From: Adiantum capillus-veneris
Lineage: Eukaryota; Streptophyta; Polypodiopsida; Polypodiales; Pteridaceae
Direction: 5' to 3'
DNA: 64,000 bases
NCBI GenBank assembly: GCA_014529385.2
Contig: CM043957.1
Coordinates: forward strand, 82,242,881-82,306,880
Positions within the stretch are counted from its first letter, which is position 1; the number at the start of each line of letters is the position of its first letter. A program made the position numbers and the translations under genes. Shown here in pieces: positions 38,460 through 49,147 of the stretch. The notes beneath the pieces were generated by a model that was not told the origin of the DNA, did no database searches, and worked only from the letters and a program-made list of their open reading frames with translations.

Positions 38460-38994
38460 TAACTGTTGTTTGTTTTTGTAGAAAATTCTGCGATCCTGAT
38501 GATATGCCTACATGGGGGGTCTATGAGGGTTTTACTTGGTTACACCCCGGACAGACATGTAGGTACCTGGGTTTTACTGTTGGAGTAGAAATATTCCCTC
38601 AGCTGCCCCCGTCTTGCAGTCTTTGAGCAGGAAGCTATATCATTAGTCCTTTCAACACATCTCTTTGTCAACCGGGTCCTCCTTGGCTGTGTTGGATTCT
38701 TGGTGCACAGGAGTTACGTCTCAGCTTTGACAGTTGGTTAGGAACTTTCTTTGGGGAGTTTTTGATGGCACTCATGACGCATCAGATGGTCTACCATCAT
38801 CCTCCCTAGACAGAGGGTGGCTTGGGTATCACTGGTCTAGAGATGCAGAGTTGCACATTTCTTACCAAGCTAATTGTCCATGGCTTGTTTCCGTGCAATG
38901 AACCTTGGAAGATTTTGCTACAATCTACTCTAGCTTCGGTAGTCTTGTGGCTTGGAGATAGAGCTATACACCCTTGGCAACATGGCATGCGGTC
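38460..38994 (+). pseudogene. L1-type LINE, RT C-terminal segment (left part)
   Basis: Across frames the sequence reads WLHPGQTCRYLGFTVGVEI and, at 38815-38920, GGWGITGLEMQSC with LTKLIVHGLFPCNEPWKIL. These match the stretch of plant L1 ORF2 between the RT palm and the terminal zinc region. It breaks off where the Ty3 LTR starts; the zinc region resumes at 46.6 kb. The 5' part of the LINE is absent, as usual for L1 copies truncated on insertion. Confidence 0.7.
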
Positions 38995-39225
38995 CCTTGT
39001 AGGAATAAATGAGCCCTAAGGACCTCACTCTTGAGAGCATCTAGACGCAGAGTGTGAGAGTAGAGGACCCTTCGGGAGTTGTACTTTGCTCAAAGATTAA
39101 TATAAAAGAAATACAGAAAGGGGCGCCAATCTTTGTGGCTAATCTCTCTGGGCACGAAACTACGCCGGGCCGTGTTGACCAAATTGAACTGTAGTTTTAA
39201 AGTTGTGAAGTATTTTAAGTGATTC
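38995..39225 (+). mobile_element. Left LTR of Ty3 element B1, first part (5'-truncated)
   Basis: Sequence from about 38995 (CCCTTGTAGGAATAAATGAGC) matches the right LTR (45258-45811) from the position of CCCTTGTAAGTATAAAAGAGC onward, including AAAGATTAATATAAAAGAAA and GGGCACG...GGGCCGTGTTGACC. The first 290 or so bases of the LTR are missing. It is cut at GATTC (39221-39225) by the nested element and resumes at 43399. Confidence 0.8.
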
Positions 39226-40403
39226 TGCTAGGTGCAGCGGAATGAATGTTGTATTTTCTCAAGATTAGTGATCTTTATTTGCTCAAGGTTCCTTTTAGTT
39301 CTTAGGGAAGGAGAGAGCCTTCCGTCTTGTAGAGTGCTGTGATCACGAACAAAGTGAGTGGATATTGTGCGTGCAAGTGAATGAGACTGAGAGAAGGAGA
39401 GAGAGAGAAAAATACGACATCCGAGAGGTTGTAAAACCCTCCTCCGAAGGCCCCACTCTCGTCGGCGAGAGTGGTCTAACTTTGATTGCACAAAGGTGTA
39501 CAATGCGAATGCAATGAACTGATGCAATGGGACTATGCCGATGATGACGACGGCTAAGGCTGAAATCTGTGAACTTCTAGGGCTGAATTCGGGGTTGTCT
39601 TCGTGGCTGAAAATGACTGTTTTCTTGCTGTTTTTAATGGCTGAAAATGACTGAGTTTTCGGGGGTCGTGCTGATGGTAAAAAATGCTGAATTCTTGTAC
39701 CTGCTAGGCTGCGTTTAGGGCAGATTTGCACCTGCTGAAAAACGCTGCAAGGGTTGGAGGTTCTGCCGGCTGGAAATGCTGCAGATCTGATGCGGTTTGG
39801 GCTGAAATTCACTAACGCTAGGGCTGCCTTTCCCTTTGCCGAAACGTTGGGTTGTGGAGACAAAAACGCTAGCAAATCTGAGATGCTTGAGGGCGATAGG
39901 CTGATGCGGGGAAGCGCCAAGGTGATGGCTCTGCTGCTAGAGAAGGAAAACGCCAGGTTGGGGTGTAGATGCAAAAACGCCAGGGGTGGTCTGAGGGGGT
40001 ACTGCTGAGAAGTTGCCTGTTGAGCGGGAAGCTCCTGCTGCCTCTTCTGCCAGAAAGTGCTAACTTGGGTTTGCTTATATATTAACTTAGCAAAATTGCC
40101 CTACCTACTTTTGTTGGAAAGTCACTTAAAAATAATAAGTGAAAATAACCAAAAATAGGAAAATAGGCTAATTGCACTGGAAAATTCCCCTAACTGATGC
40201 TAAGGATTGTGATGGGAATTCCGATGATAATGGTGTGTGCAACCGGAGGATATGCATCTATGCCAAGTGACTGGGCATGCACGGTCTACGAATAGCTCAC
40301 AAAAGTGCCAGATCACTGCTAATCTAAATTGACTGGATTGACTGAACCCTGCTGTGGTGTAGCTTGTCCACGGACACATAGGGTTGGGATGTGTCACGTG
40401 ACA
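39226..40403 (-). repeat. Complete 3' LTR of the nested element
   Basis: It starts TGTCACGTGACA on the minus strand (itself a palindrome) and ends ...CACCTAGCA. Positions about 40111-40403 are repeated with few differences at 43111-43398, which identifies the pair of LTRs. On its plus strand runs of short frames (39228-39974 and 39754-40008) are not conserved coding. Confidence 0.85.
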
Positions 40404-40414
40404 TCGCCTCCTTT

Positions 40415-40816
40415 TCAAAGTGAGGTACTGGTACCGAACTGTATGGCGTCGAGGGAGATCGCCAACAGCATCCGGAATCTTGGAAGGGACTCTTCGCCGG
40501 CCCACTTTGCTGTGTGGGTTGAGCGGTACTTGAACTTCATAAAGGTCTGCAATGCTTGCTTCTTTGGGCCGCGCCGAAAGTGACACAAAGTCTTCTGTGG
40601 CTCCTTTGATGTTTCAACTTCGTCGAGTATCCTGCTTCTATCGTCTTCAAGAATCTCCATGGCTGAAAATTCCTGAAACCACCTCCAACACAAAACCATG
40701 AACATACCTATTCCATGTAAAGTGAAGGAAAAAAATATTGTCTTTTCTAAAGACTGTGCATGCAATGTAGATGAACAAATAGACGGAGTGACAACCCGCT
40801 CATCAAACACATGCAA
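40415..40816 (-). CDS. Unassigned ORF next to the polypurine tract
   Basis: 133 codons, with MEILEDDRSRILDEVETSK and a basic C-terminal half (FRRGPKKQALQTF). It follows the larger ORF (stop near 40826) by only a few bases and in another frame. It may be the broken C-terminal end of that protein or a separate small ORF. I recognise no domain. Confidence 0.35.
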   Translation of the reverse strand: MHVFDERVVTPSICSSTLHAQSLEKTIFFSFTLHGIGMFMVLCWRWFQEFSAMEILEDDRSRILDEVETSKEPQKTLCHFRRGPKKQALQTFMKFKYRSTHTAKWAGEESLPRFRMLLAISLDAIQFGTSTSL

Positions 40817-40825
40817 ACAATGAGG

Positions 40826-42104
40826 TCAAATCTTTTCTGGTTGATCGAAATCAATCAACTGTGGCAAATCACCATGGAACTGCCCATGCTTGGTGCTCAT
40901 ACTATCATGTGCTCGTTCGGAAACTGTGTCATGCCAAGGAAGAGACATGGAATGCGACTTCCTTACATACAAACTTTTCAACTTTTCATGAACAATCCGC
41001 ATACATTTGTGCTCATCCATGATAGAAACGTGCTCAACATACAATATGTCATGCCTAGGAAAAGGGATCACATAATGATGCTGACTAAAATACAGGAAAC
41101 CTTCACGAATGAAACACTCGAACAATGAGTTCGTATCAATCATGCGAACACATAATACTTTCTGTGATGGTTCTTTGGACCAAGCCTCGAGAGCCAAGAT
41201 CGCTTCTTCGGGATCTATCGAATCGTCTTGTGGGGAATCTGTGGACCTCGACTCGAAAGCCAAGATCGATTCTTGGTGATTGATCGAATCTACAACGATG
41301 TTAGCTTCGCTAGAAAAAGCATGAACTAACACATCATCCTTGTGAACAATCACATCTTCTTCATGCAACTCATCATGCTTGTGAGAAATCACATCTTGAT
41401 CATGCAAATCATGATGCTTGTCATTGGCATCCAAATCATCATGCTTAGTAATATCATTCAAATCATCATGCTTATCTTTGTCATCCATCATGCTTGTCAT
41501 TCAAATCATCATGCTTATCATTGTCATTCAAATCCTCATGTAAATCTTTGGCATCCAAATCATGATGCTTATCATTGTTATTCAAATCATCATCATGCTT
41601 CACACAATCATGCAAATCCTGTGTGTCATGCTTTGGAGAAGAAGAGACTGAGAAAGTCTTCTTTTTCCGAATTTCTTGCATCGGTGTCGACACTTGAGAA
41701 AAGAGTCGCAACATCGCTTGCATTCGTGCTTTGTTCTCGCGATAAAATTCTGCTTGTCTTTCTTTTTCTTCCAAGCGTGCTTGCTCGCTCTCACGCGCTA
41801 TGGCTGCCATTCCTTCTTTGTATTCACGATCTATGGCTGCCCTTCGTTCTTCGTAAGCCTTTCTTTCTGCTTTGTCTTCTGCATGTCTGCGTTTCATTTG
41901 TGCCATTCTTGCTGCATTTCTTGCTTCGTGTTGTAATTTCTGTTCCATAAACAACAGCTTCAACTCCTCCATTGGAGTTAGTGCAATCGATGTCGTAGAT
42001 GGGGAAGGGTCAGAAAAACCTTCCGGTGAGGAAAATTCTTCTTCGCCTCTCTCATGCTCATCACCTCCAAGCGAAGTATCCATTCCACTTCGAGTGATGA
42101 TCAT
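40826..42104 (-). CDS. Novel coiled-coil protein with HDDL repeats (frameshifted)
   Basis: Two overlapping minus-strand frames, 42104-41481 (207 codons from MIITRSG) and 41500-40826, read as one protein of roughly 425 residues split by a frameshift near 41490. Order: acidic N-terminus (GDEHERGEEEF), a long charged helix rich in E, R, K and A (about residues 45-135, coiled coil likely), then tandem degenerate units of the type KHDDLND/KHHDLDA, then an acidic part with an internal repeat (ESILAFESRST, EAILALEAWSK), and an ordered-looking C-terminal part (EGFLYFSQHHYVIPFPRHDI). It is the only gene of the nested element and sits where gag would lie. No zinc knuckle or known capsid motif was seen. 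Confidence 0.55.
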
Positions 42105-42457
42105 TCTGAAGTCGTGGGTTCTTGTAGGTTCTTAAGTTCACAAGGAACTTGGGTTCTTAAGTTCACGAGGAACTTGGGTTCTTGAGGGTCTTAGGTTCTT
42201 GGGGTTCTTGAGGTTTCTTTCGCTTGCAAATCGCGTTGGAGAAGGATCTTCTCTTCACCCGAGTTCTACCCTTTTCTGCGGGCGCACCCCTTGGCGGCCT
42301 TGCGCTCACACCAAGGTTGCTTTTTCCCACCTCACGTCGAGTGGCCGGCCGCTAAGTGCACGGTCCGCTCTCAATGAGTGAAAAGAGACACAAGGGGAGG
42401 CTGGACAAGCCCTTCTTTCTTGGGATTCCTGTCACTCTTCAACAAAACACGATTAGG

Positions 42458-43110
42458 GAAACTCAATATGCTAAACTTTGTGTTGGTGTATGCTCATGTG
42501 TGTGTGTGTGTGTGGTGTGTGTTGTGTTTGGGAGCATATGTTAGTACCTAGTTCTACACCCACTATTGGGCACTGACGACGTTAGTGGGGATGTCGTGGT
42601 ATTTAGTCAATACTATGCATGATGGAGTTGATGGTTATATTGTCTTGTGGGTGACTACCATGGGTCTGTACCTTGCACTTTCCTTTTAAGGGTGAATCAG
42701 GGCCTATCCTGGATTCATCTAGGTATATTTTTTAGTCGTATAGCGGACATGTAGACTTCACATTGTGAAGTTTTCGTCCGAGTTACGACCAATTGATATT
42801 GTGCTAATTCTTTCAATCTTTTGCGGTGCGTATGTCCTATCAACTACCTCATTTTTGTGCTAATTTTTTCGATTTAATGCTTCTTTTAGTACTAGGCTTC
42901 ATTATGGTTGAGTTTGCCCTTGATCTCCGGAGTCATGACAGAAACTCAGTACGCTGAACTTTGTGTTGGTGTATGCTCATGTGTGTGTGTGTGTGTGTGG
43001 TGTGTGTCGTGTTTGGGAGCATATGTTAGTACCTAGTTCTACACCCACTATTGGGCACTGACGACGTTAGTGGGGATGTCGTGGTATTTAGTCAATACTA
43101 TGCATGATGG
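42458..43110. repeat. Duplicated 168-bp segment beside the truncated 5' LTR
   Basis: 42458-42625 and 42941-43110 are near-identical, from GAAACTCA to GCATGATGG, each with a GT microsatellite. The second copy ends exactly at the internal edge of the truncated 5' LTR (43111), so the rearrangement that removed R, U5 and the primer site probably created it. Confidence 0.8.
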
Positions 43111-43398
43111 AAAGTCACTTAAAAATAATAAGTGAAAATAACCAAAAATAGGAAAATAGGCTAATTGCACTGGAAAATTCCCCTAACTGATGCTAATGGA
43201 TTGTGATGGGAATTTCGATGATCATGCTGTGTGCAACCGGAGGATATGCATCTATGCTAAGTGACTGGGCATGCACGGTCTACGAATAGACTCACAAAAG
43301 TGCCAGATCACTGCTAATCTAAACTGACTGGACTGACTGAACCCTGCTGTGGTGTAGCTTGTCCACGGACACATAGGGTTGGGATGTGTCACGTGACA

Positions 43399-43455
43399 GA
43401 TTCTCTCTCCCGTGTTGCAACAGATTCTTGACTTGAGGTGCCCAAGTTTGTGACA
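43399..43455 (+). mobile_element. Left LTR of B1, remainder, and primer-binding site
   Basis: After the GATTC duplication the LTR continues CTCTCTCCCGTGTTGC to GTTTGTGACA (43455), matching the end of the right LTR at 45811. Next to it GTGATATTAGAGC (43456-43468) is a decayed form of the TGGTATCAGAGC site complementary to initiator Met tRNA. Confidence 0.8.
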
Positions 43456-43669
43456 GTGATATTAGAGCATTAGGCGTGTGTTTTTCTCAAAGCACACTGG
43501 TCCTATCAAAGAGTAGATAGAGCACCTGGGCACAATGTTTGAATTTTAGAAATTGTTATTGAAGATCCCGGGCTTATTAGCCACTCCCACCCTTCATACA
43601 TCGTGCTTGCTTCCGTCTTAATCGCTGTGTCTTACAGGGCATAAAGCCATTAAGAATGCCAGATTACAC

Positions 43670-44026
43670 ATGGGTTCGCGTGGAGAATTTGACAGAGATA
43701 ACACCTGTCAATTGAAATTTGGCAGTGGAACTGAAGAAAAGAATAAAGATTTGAGCAAATTTTTGGTGGAGAAGTTTGCCAAAGTAGAATATCAGCGTCC
43801 GCTGCAAGTTGACATGGGTGTGAAAAAGTTGATCAAGTACTCTAGAGATCCGAGATTTGCTAAACACCTGAACGATATCCTGATTGATGAGATTCACTCG
43901 AGATGGCGTAAGGCCATTGGGTCTCCTCTCAGAACGGGGTGGAAAGTTGAAAGGACAGACGAGTGCAGAAGAGTGGAAGCTTTACTCGCAGGAAGACCTG
44001 GAACAAAATTGTTGACCAGAAGATGA
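43670..44026 (+). pseudogene. Ty3 element B1: Gag N-terminal fragment
   Basis: 118 codons starting MGSRGEFDRD, with LIKYSRDPRFAKHLND and RWRKAIGSPLR. The same segment occurs at 53810-54080 in element B2 (LIKYSKDPRL, RWRVAIASPLR), so both belong to one family. The rest of gag and all of pol are absent from B1. This is therefore an internally deleted copy that could only move with enzymes from relatives. Confidence 0.7.
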
Positions 44027-45257
44027 ACCTGGTACTGGAAAGGACACTGAAAGAGATACTGATGTACTGACAATTTGGTTGTTTGTTACAGATAACCAAT
44101 AATAGGAGCAAGTAACTTGCATCTGTATGGATTCGGAAGCATGGATCTTGACATCCACTCTTTTGCAACGAGGTGAGCCATCTCCTTGCCTCTTTTGCAG
44201 GTGAAATCGATGATGAGATAGTGATATCGAGAGCGATGGAACTCAAGAATGAATCGGATATCCTTTCGGTTCGAGATAAGAATGATGAATTTGAATGAAT
44301 AAATGATGAGTATGTTGAATGATTCTAGTGCGTCAAGATTCCCATATGAATGAGATGACTAGATGCTGTGGTGAGCGCATCAAGAGTTTCTGTAGGATGA
44401 GATGGCTACACAGGGATCTAGGTGCATTAAGACTTCTGGATGGATGAGATGACTAAACACTGTGTTCAATATGAACTAAGTGTGTGAATGAAGAACTTCA
44501 AAACATGAATTTCCGAAGATGATTATTGATTTATGATATTAATGTTGTCCGGAAGAACTTGCTAGTTGTGTGCAGAGAACAGGTGAAATCGATGAGGATG
44601 AATGCAATTGGGAGCATTGACCGCTCTAGAATGAGCCTGACAACGATAAGTATCATGAATTTTGAATAAAACTAATGTTTTGTGGAAGAACCTGCTATTT
44701 CTGAACGAATAACAGGATGATGTTTATGGAGCAATGACAACTCCAGAATGAACTTGATAACGAATCATGAATCAAGATTAATTCAATGGAATGAATGACT
44801 GGACCACTCTGTTCATTATGAACTTAGTGATGGATTGGGATCTCCGAAAATAATTCTTGCACACGATAATGCTTGAGGCAAAGGATTCTCGCATACGACA
44901 GTGCTTGAGGCGAATGACTACTTGCACACGACAGTGCTTGAGTCGAAAATCTCTATAGACATGGTCGCAATATGGGATTAGTTAATCCGACATCAGCGAG
45001 GTCCGGAATAGATTTAGATGCGATTACTAAATATGTTGCTGGCAGTCATGGTCTGAGATTTGGATTTTTTTTTTCTCTGTGATTTGTCATGTGATGTCGA
45101 GTGATGCCCTGTGATGTGAGTGTCGATTTGTACAAGTGCTAGATGTGTCGTGTCTAGTGTGTCAGTACTAACAATCAGTGTCTACTAAGACAGTTTATGG
45201 CCTCTGTCTGTTTTGCTGGCGTAATCGAGCGATTACAATTCTTTCAAGAGGGGGATA
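44027..45257 (+). other. Non-coding interior of Ty3 element B1
   Basis: No protein is supported. Three diverged units of about 35 bp containing CACACGACAGTGCTTGAG lie at about 44855-44955. The last 170 bases match the corresponding part of B2 at about 58590-58765 (GTACTAACA, TTTATGGCCTCTGTCT). It ends with the polypurine tract CAAGAGGGGGA next to the right LTR. Confidence 0.6.
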
Positions 45258-45811
45258 TGTGACAAACTGATGACGTGGCATGACCACCCACGGGCAGACT
45301 TGATGACGTGGCAGAGAGCTGTACGGACAGGCTGGCAGCAGTATGGATTCGAGTTTTGCATTGACATGCTGACGTGGCAGATTGTACGGATTTCCGTGTT
45401 TCACGATGGTTGCTGACGTGGTAGGGCTGTACGGATTTCCGCAATTTGCGCTGATGCTTTTTTATAGTTTTTCAAGACCAGTTGCTTTTGGGACAGTGTG
45501 CTTTTGAGTTTAACTGCTTTTGGGGCTCTGCTTTTGGGCATCCCTTGTAAGTATAAAAGAGCCCTAAGGGCCTCACTCTTGAGAGCATTTGGACGCACAA
45601 TTGAGAGCAGAGAATCCTTCGGGAGTTGTACTTTTCTTAAAGATTAATATAAAAGAAATACCGAAAGGGGCACCAGTCTTTGGGGCCAATCTTCTGGGCA
45701 CGGAACTACGCTGGGCCGTGTTGACCAAATCGAAAAGTTGTGAAGTATTTTAAGTGATTCTCTCTCTCATGTCGCGATAGATTCTTGACTTGGGTGCCCA
45801 AGTTTGTGACA
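45258..45811 (+). mobile_element. Right LTR of Ty3 element B1 (554 bp)
   Basis: TGTGACAAACTG (45258) to GTTTGTGACA (45811). Several TGACGTGGCA words occur in its first 200 bases, and a TATAAAAGAGC box lies at about 45552. It is full length, unlike the left copy. Confidence 0.85.
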
Positions 45812-48600
45812 GCCTCCTTTTATGCATTCTATCATATAGGTCTGGATTTCTGTGAGGAGAAACTTGATTAGGATGCCACCCCGTTGCAAGGAGGAGATAG
45901 TGAGACAACCCCTTCTACGGAACTCTCTTGTTTTGGAGACAATCGGGGGAGAGGAAGCTCATTGCATGGGCCATTTTGGATTCTAGATAAGCACGATCTA
46001 TGCTTTCTTGGTGTGAGGCGGCCAAACTCTTACCAGCATATCAGATGGCAGAGCGGTTTGATATTGATAGAGGAGTGAGCTAAAGGATAGTTGAGATAGA
46101 GGTGGGACCAGGCCTTCAAGGTGCTGCCACTATGCTTGAGCGTGTGGGTTGCTGGGCTTACTTTGATGAGAAGAGGATTCCCATCTTAGTTAAGCACCTT
46201 CAACTACTTTTTACTGGCAGGACGGTTTCTTGTCATTTTTGCATCCTTTTCTGTGAGGAGATCCAGGGCCCCATATAGCAGTCAGAGTGGTGGGTGCCAA
46301 GGGAAAGAGACACTCTGTGGACCCTTATTTTCTAACAGAGGAGGCTTTATCCTGGCGGTTATGGAAATAAGAGGGGAGATCGATCTCCAGATTTATTGGG
46401 ACCCATGGCAATGGTAGTAGCCTTCAATGCAGCATGGCCAGGCTCCATGGTCTTTTTTTGAGTCTACAGTCTGGGTTGGGCGCATTGCTCTAGCTTGGTG
46501 GGCTACTCGGTTGTAGAGTTGGTTACAGGAGGTCTTTCACATGCATATCTGAGACAGTACTGGTCACCACTCTGGGACCTGCATATAGCTAGATGGATCT
46601 CTTATTTCCTATGGTTGCTAGTTCATTTGGGGGACATGGGTTGCTTCCATGGGACATGATTCCAGATTAATAAGATGTATATTTCAGATTGTTGAGTCAC
46701 CATGTCATTGTTTATGGATCTGCCATGGCTCCTATGCTGTTAGGAGAGCGTGTGCACTTTTGTTGAGCAGATATGGTGTACAATTTCGCTTTGTCACTTG
46801 GGGTGCAGTATCTTGGTTCATGCACCTTCTTGGAGAGCATTTGTTTTATGGGGGTTCTGACATTGATCTGGTGTTCTGCCATATTTGGCTTGGTGCAGTA
46901 TCTTGGCTCATGCACCTACCTGGAGAGCATTTGTTTTATGGGGGTTCTGACATTGATCTGGTGTTCATGCTGACAGAAGATGGATATTTCCGTGGCACTT
47001 TGGGCATGATCCCCGTGATAACTGGACAGGGCGATCCACAATTCAGAGACATGATATTTGCACGATAATCAGCATCACCTCGTAGAACGATTGGAAGGCT
47101 CATTGCCTCCACGTTCTTAGCGCAGCACCATTGGGCTTACAGGAGGTGCTCACCAGAATTTGGCTTGACATTATCCACTCTCTTTGGAGTCAGTGGAATA
47201 CATCAGTTGGTACCTCTAGGTCAGCAGGGAGCGGCGACATGTTTTTCTTGAGGTCGGTGCATATCAAATTCGTGCTTTATTTTTAGCAGAGGTCAGATAG
47301 AGTGGCGGTACACTTCACCTTGGTTGTTTCTACTCTATTCATCACATAAGCCACCTTGATGTACAACTTATTGTGGCCTAAGCCTTCCACTTTTCCATGG
47401 CCATGTGTACAGTATTGTACACACCAGGAGATAGGCGTCTTTGAAGTTTGAACATTTCTGTGGATTTCTTACACAGTAAATCTTAGGCTCAGAAAATTAA
47501 AGCTAAAGCAGGAATTTTAGCAGACATTGAGATAGGATATAGAGAGAATTTGGATAAGACCCAATTTCCCTCATGACATGAGGAGGCCACATCACTAGAG
47601 TCACTTTTCTCAGCTCTCAACATATACACTCATCATACGACCTACCTACATGGATACCCTGCTATCACATGGATTACAAACAGCTATTGGCCAGATCCGT
47701 ACCTCATCTCATTAGTTGAGGATGGACACAGGTAGACGGGAGGAATAGAGACAGGATCAGATATGCCATTTCTGTCAGAGAGAGAGCTAGAAATGGAGGG
47801 GCATTACTTCTGCAGATGGATGATGTACTATGATAGCCCAAGGAGATACCCTTGCTTGTTTTGGGAGGGTTTTGGGCCAGTCATGCAGTGTGAGGTTTAG
47901 AGACATTTTGGGTCTTTTCTCTTGGAACTTCAAAGACATTGGACAACTATAATAGGGGCTCACCAGCCAGGGCTTCTAGGCATATTATGATCACTAATTT
48001 CTTCATCTCGCCACACTTTTGAGTACAACTGCTGATACCGCACAAGCTTCACCGACATCAACAGGGACACAACATTGGGAGACTTCATCTTCTAGAGGTA
48101 TTGTTCTTGATAGAGCAGTGGCGCTCAGCTGGGCGAGACACCCGCGCCCCACCTGGGAGGAGGCCTAGACACCCTCTCCATATGCAGATCAGAGCTGCCA
48201 CAGGGCGATGAATCCAAGGCATCCCAATCATGCAGGAACTTCTTCCCCTGAGAAAAACACCCAAACAGAGAGATTTTTAATAATTTCTTGTACAGTTTGG
48301 GATCAGGCATACTTTTAGATACACAATTTTTAGCATTTTAGCTGTAGGCTGAAGTTTCTATTTTCCTTGTGGGGTAGCTTTTCTTTGTATGTATGGTTTT
48401 GATCTCGGAGGCCACTCTGGCCTCTTTGAGACGTTAATATAGTTAAAAAAGCTCTCTGTTCCTACATTTCAGAAAAAAATGCATTTTTACAATTTTCCTA
48501 CTTATGGTTGACTCAGACACATTCTTTGCATATTGTCAGCTTGTGTACAGTTCTGTCATTATGTTGACGGAATTTTCCTCACAATTCTATTGCTTTTCAG
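45812..48600 (+). pseudogene. L1-type LINE, zinc region and 3' end (right part), and end of intron 1
   Basis: Across frames the sequence shows HCLWICHGSYAVRRACALLLSRYG (about 46700-46790), the terminal Cys/His region of plant L1 ORF2, then QFRDMIFA and RIWLDIIHSLWSQW. A 90-bp in-frame duplication (46802-46891 and 46892-46981) repeats a stretch with GEHLFYGGSDIDLVF. The 3' end carries the tail GGCCACTCTGGCC...ACGTTAATATAG (48410-48441). It continues the LINE that starts at 38460, so element B1 inserted in it. The last 150 bases are host intron ending in TTGCTTTTCAG. Confidence 0.6.
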
Positions 48601-48899
48601 GTTAATGGAAGCCTAGGCTACAGTGACAAGATTGCAGATGGATTTTATCAGATCTCAGGAATGAATCCTCACATATGGGCCCTTTGCAATGAGACAAAGG
48701 AGGTTGGACGCTTGCCCTCTTTGGATGTTCTACGGAAGGTGGACCCCTGTGATACTTCCATAGAAGTGGTTTTGTTTGATAAACGTGGAGACCCACACTT
48801 GCGAGACTTGGAAAATAAGGCACGGGCACTTTCATCTAGAAGCGTTTCTGTCAGCGATCTTGCAGAGTCTGTTGGAAAGCTTGTATGCAGTCTTATGGG
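48601..48899 (+). CDS. CTR1-like: CTR1-like MAPKKK, exon 2
   Basis: The exon follows TTGCTTTTCAG and ends before GTGAGT, leaving two bases of a Gly codon. It encodes VNGSLGYSDKIADGFYQISG, NPHIWALC and IEVVLFDKRGDP, closely following the EDR1/CTR1 regulatory domain of B3-type Raf-like kinases, and ends LVCSLMG. No stops or frame breaks are present. Splice phase matches exon 1 (phase 0) and exon 3. Confidence 0.9.
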
Positions 48900-49002
48900 G
48901 TGAGTATCTTCGGTCAACATTTAAATGAGGTGTAGGGGCTTCTTGTATTGGAGTTTTTATATGAGTTTTAATTTGTGATGAATGTCAATCTGCTATGTGA
49001 AG

Positions 49003-49147
49003 AGGAGCAGCAAATTCAGAAGATGCAGAATTGTTATCTCGTTGGAGAGCTAGCAGCAGTTTGTTGAGGGAATGTTTCAGCTGTTTGGTGATCCCTGTAG
49101 GCAGCCTCTCAGTGGGTCTTTGCCGGCATCGAGCTTTATTGTTCAAG
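49003..49147 (+). CDS. CTR1-like: CTR1-like MAPKKK, exon 3
   Basis: A 103-bp intron separates it from exon 2. It encodes GAANSEDAELLSRW, then CLVIPVGSLSVGLCRHRALLFK, the most conserved block of the regulatory domain. It begins with the base completing the Gly codon. The donor GTCTTA is weak; the acceptor AAG|AGGAG is chosen by phase and by family alignment (MGGAA). The open frame is in a different phase from the longer frame on the same strand, so it is easily missed. Confidence 0.85.

Larger units (their letters stand above)
39226..43398 (-). mobile_element. Nested non-autonomous LTR retrotransposon (minus orientation)
   Basis: The element inserts exactly in the left LTR of B1 with a 5-bp target duplication GATTC (39221-39225 and 43399-43403). 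The complete 3' LTR is 39226-40403 (1178 bp, starting TG and ending CA on the plus strand). A polypurine tract GAAAAGGAGGCGA lies next to it on the minus strand. The 5' LTR keeps only about 288 bp (43111-43398). Inside is a protein gene without protease, RT or integrase domains, so movement would need enzymes in trans. A 168-bp segment (42458-42625) is repeated at 42941-43110. Confidence 0.85.

Noticed and set aside
39228-39974. 248-codon minus-strand frame in the nested element
   Set aside because: Lies entirely in its 3' LTR and resembles no protein.
41342-41640. Regularly spaced short repeats resembling a CRISPR array
   Set aside because: The units are coding repeats (HDDL type) of the nested element protein, vary in length and sequence, and lie in plant DNA.
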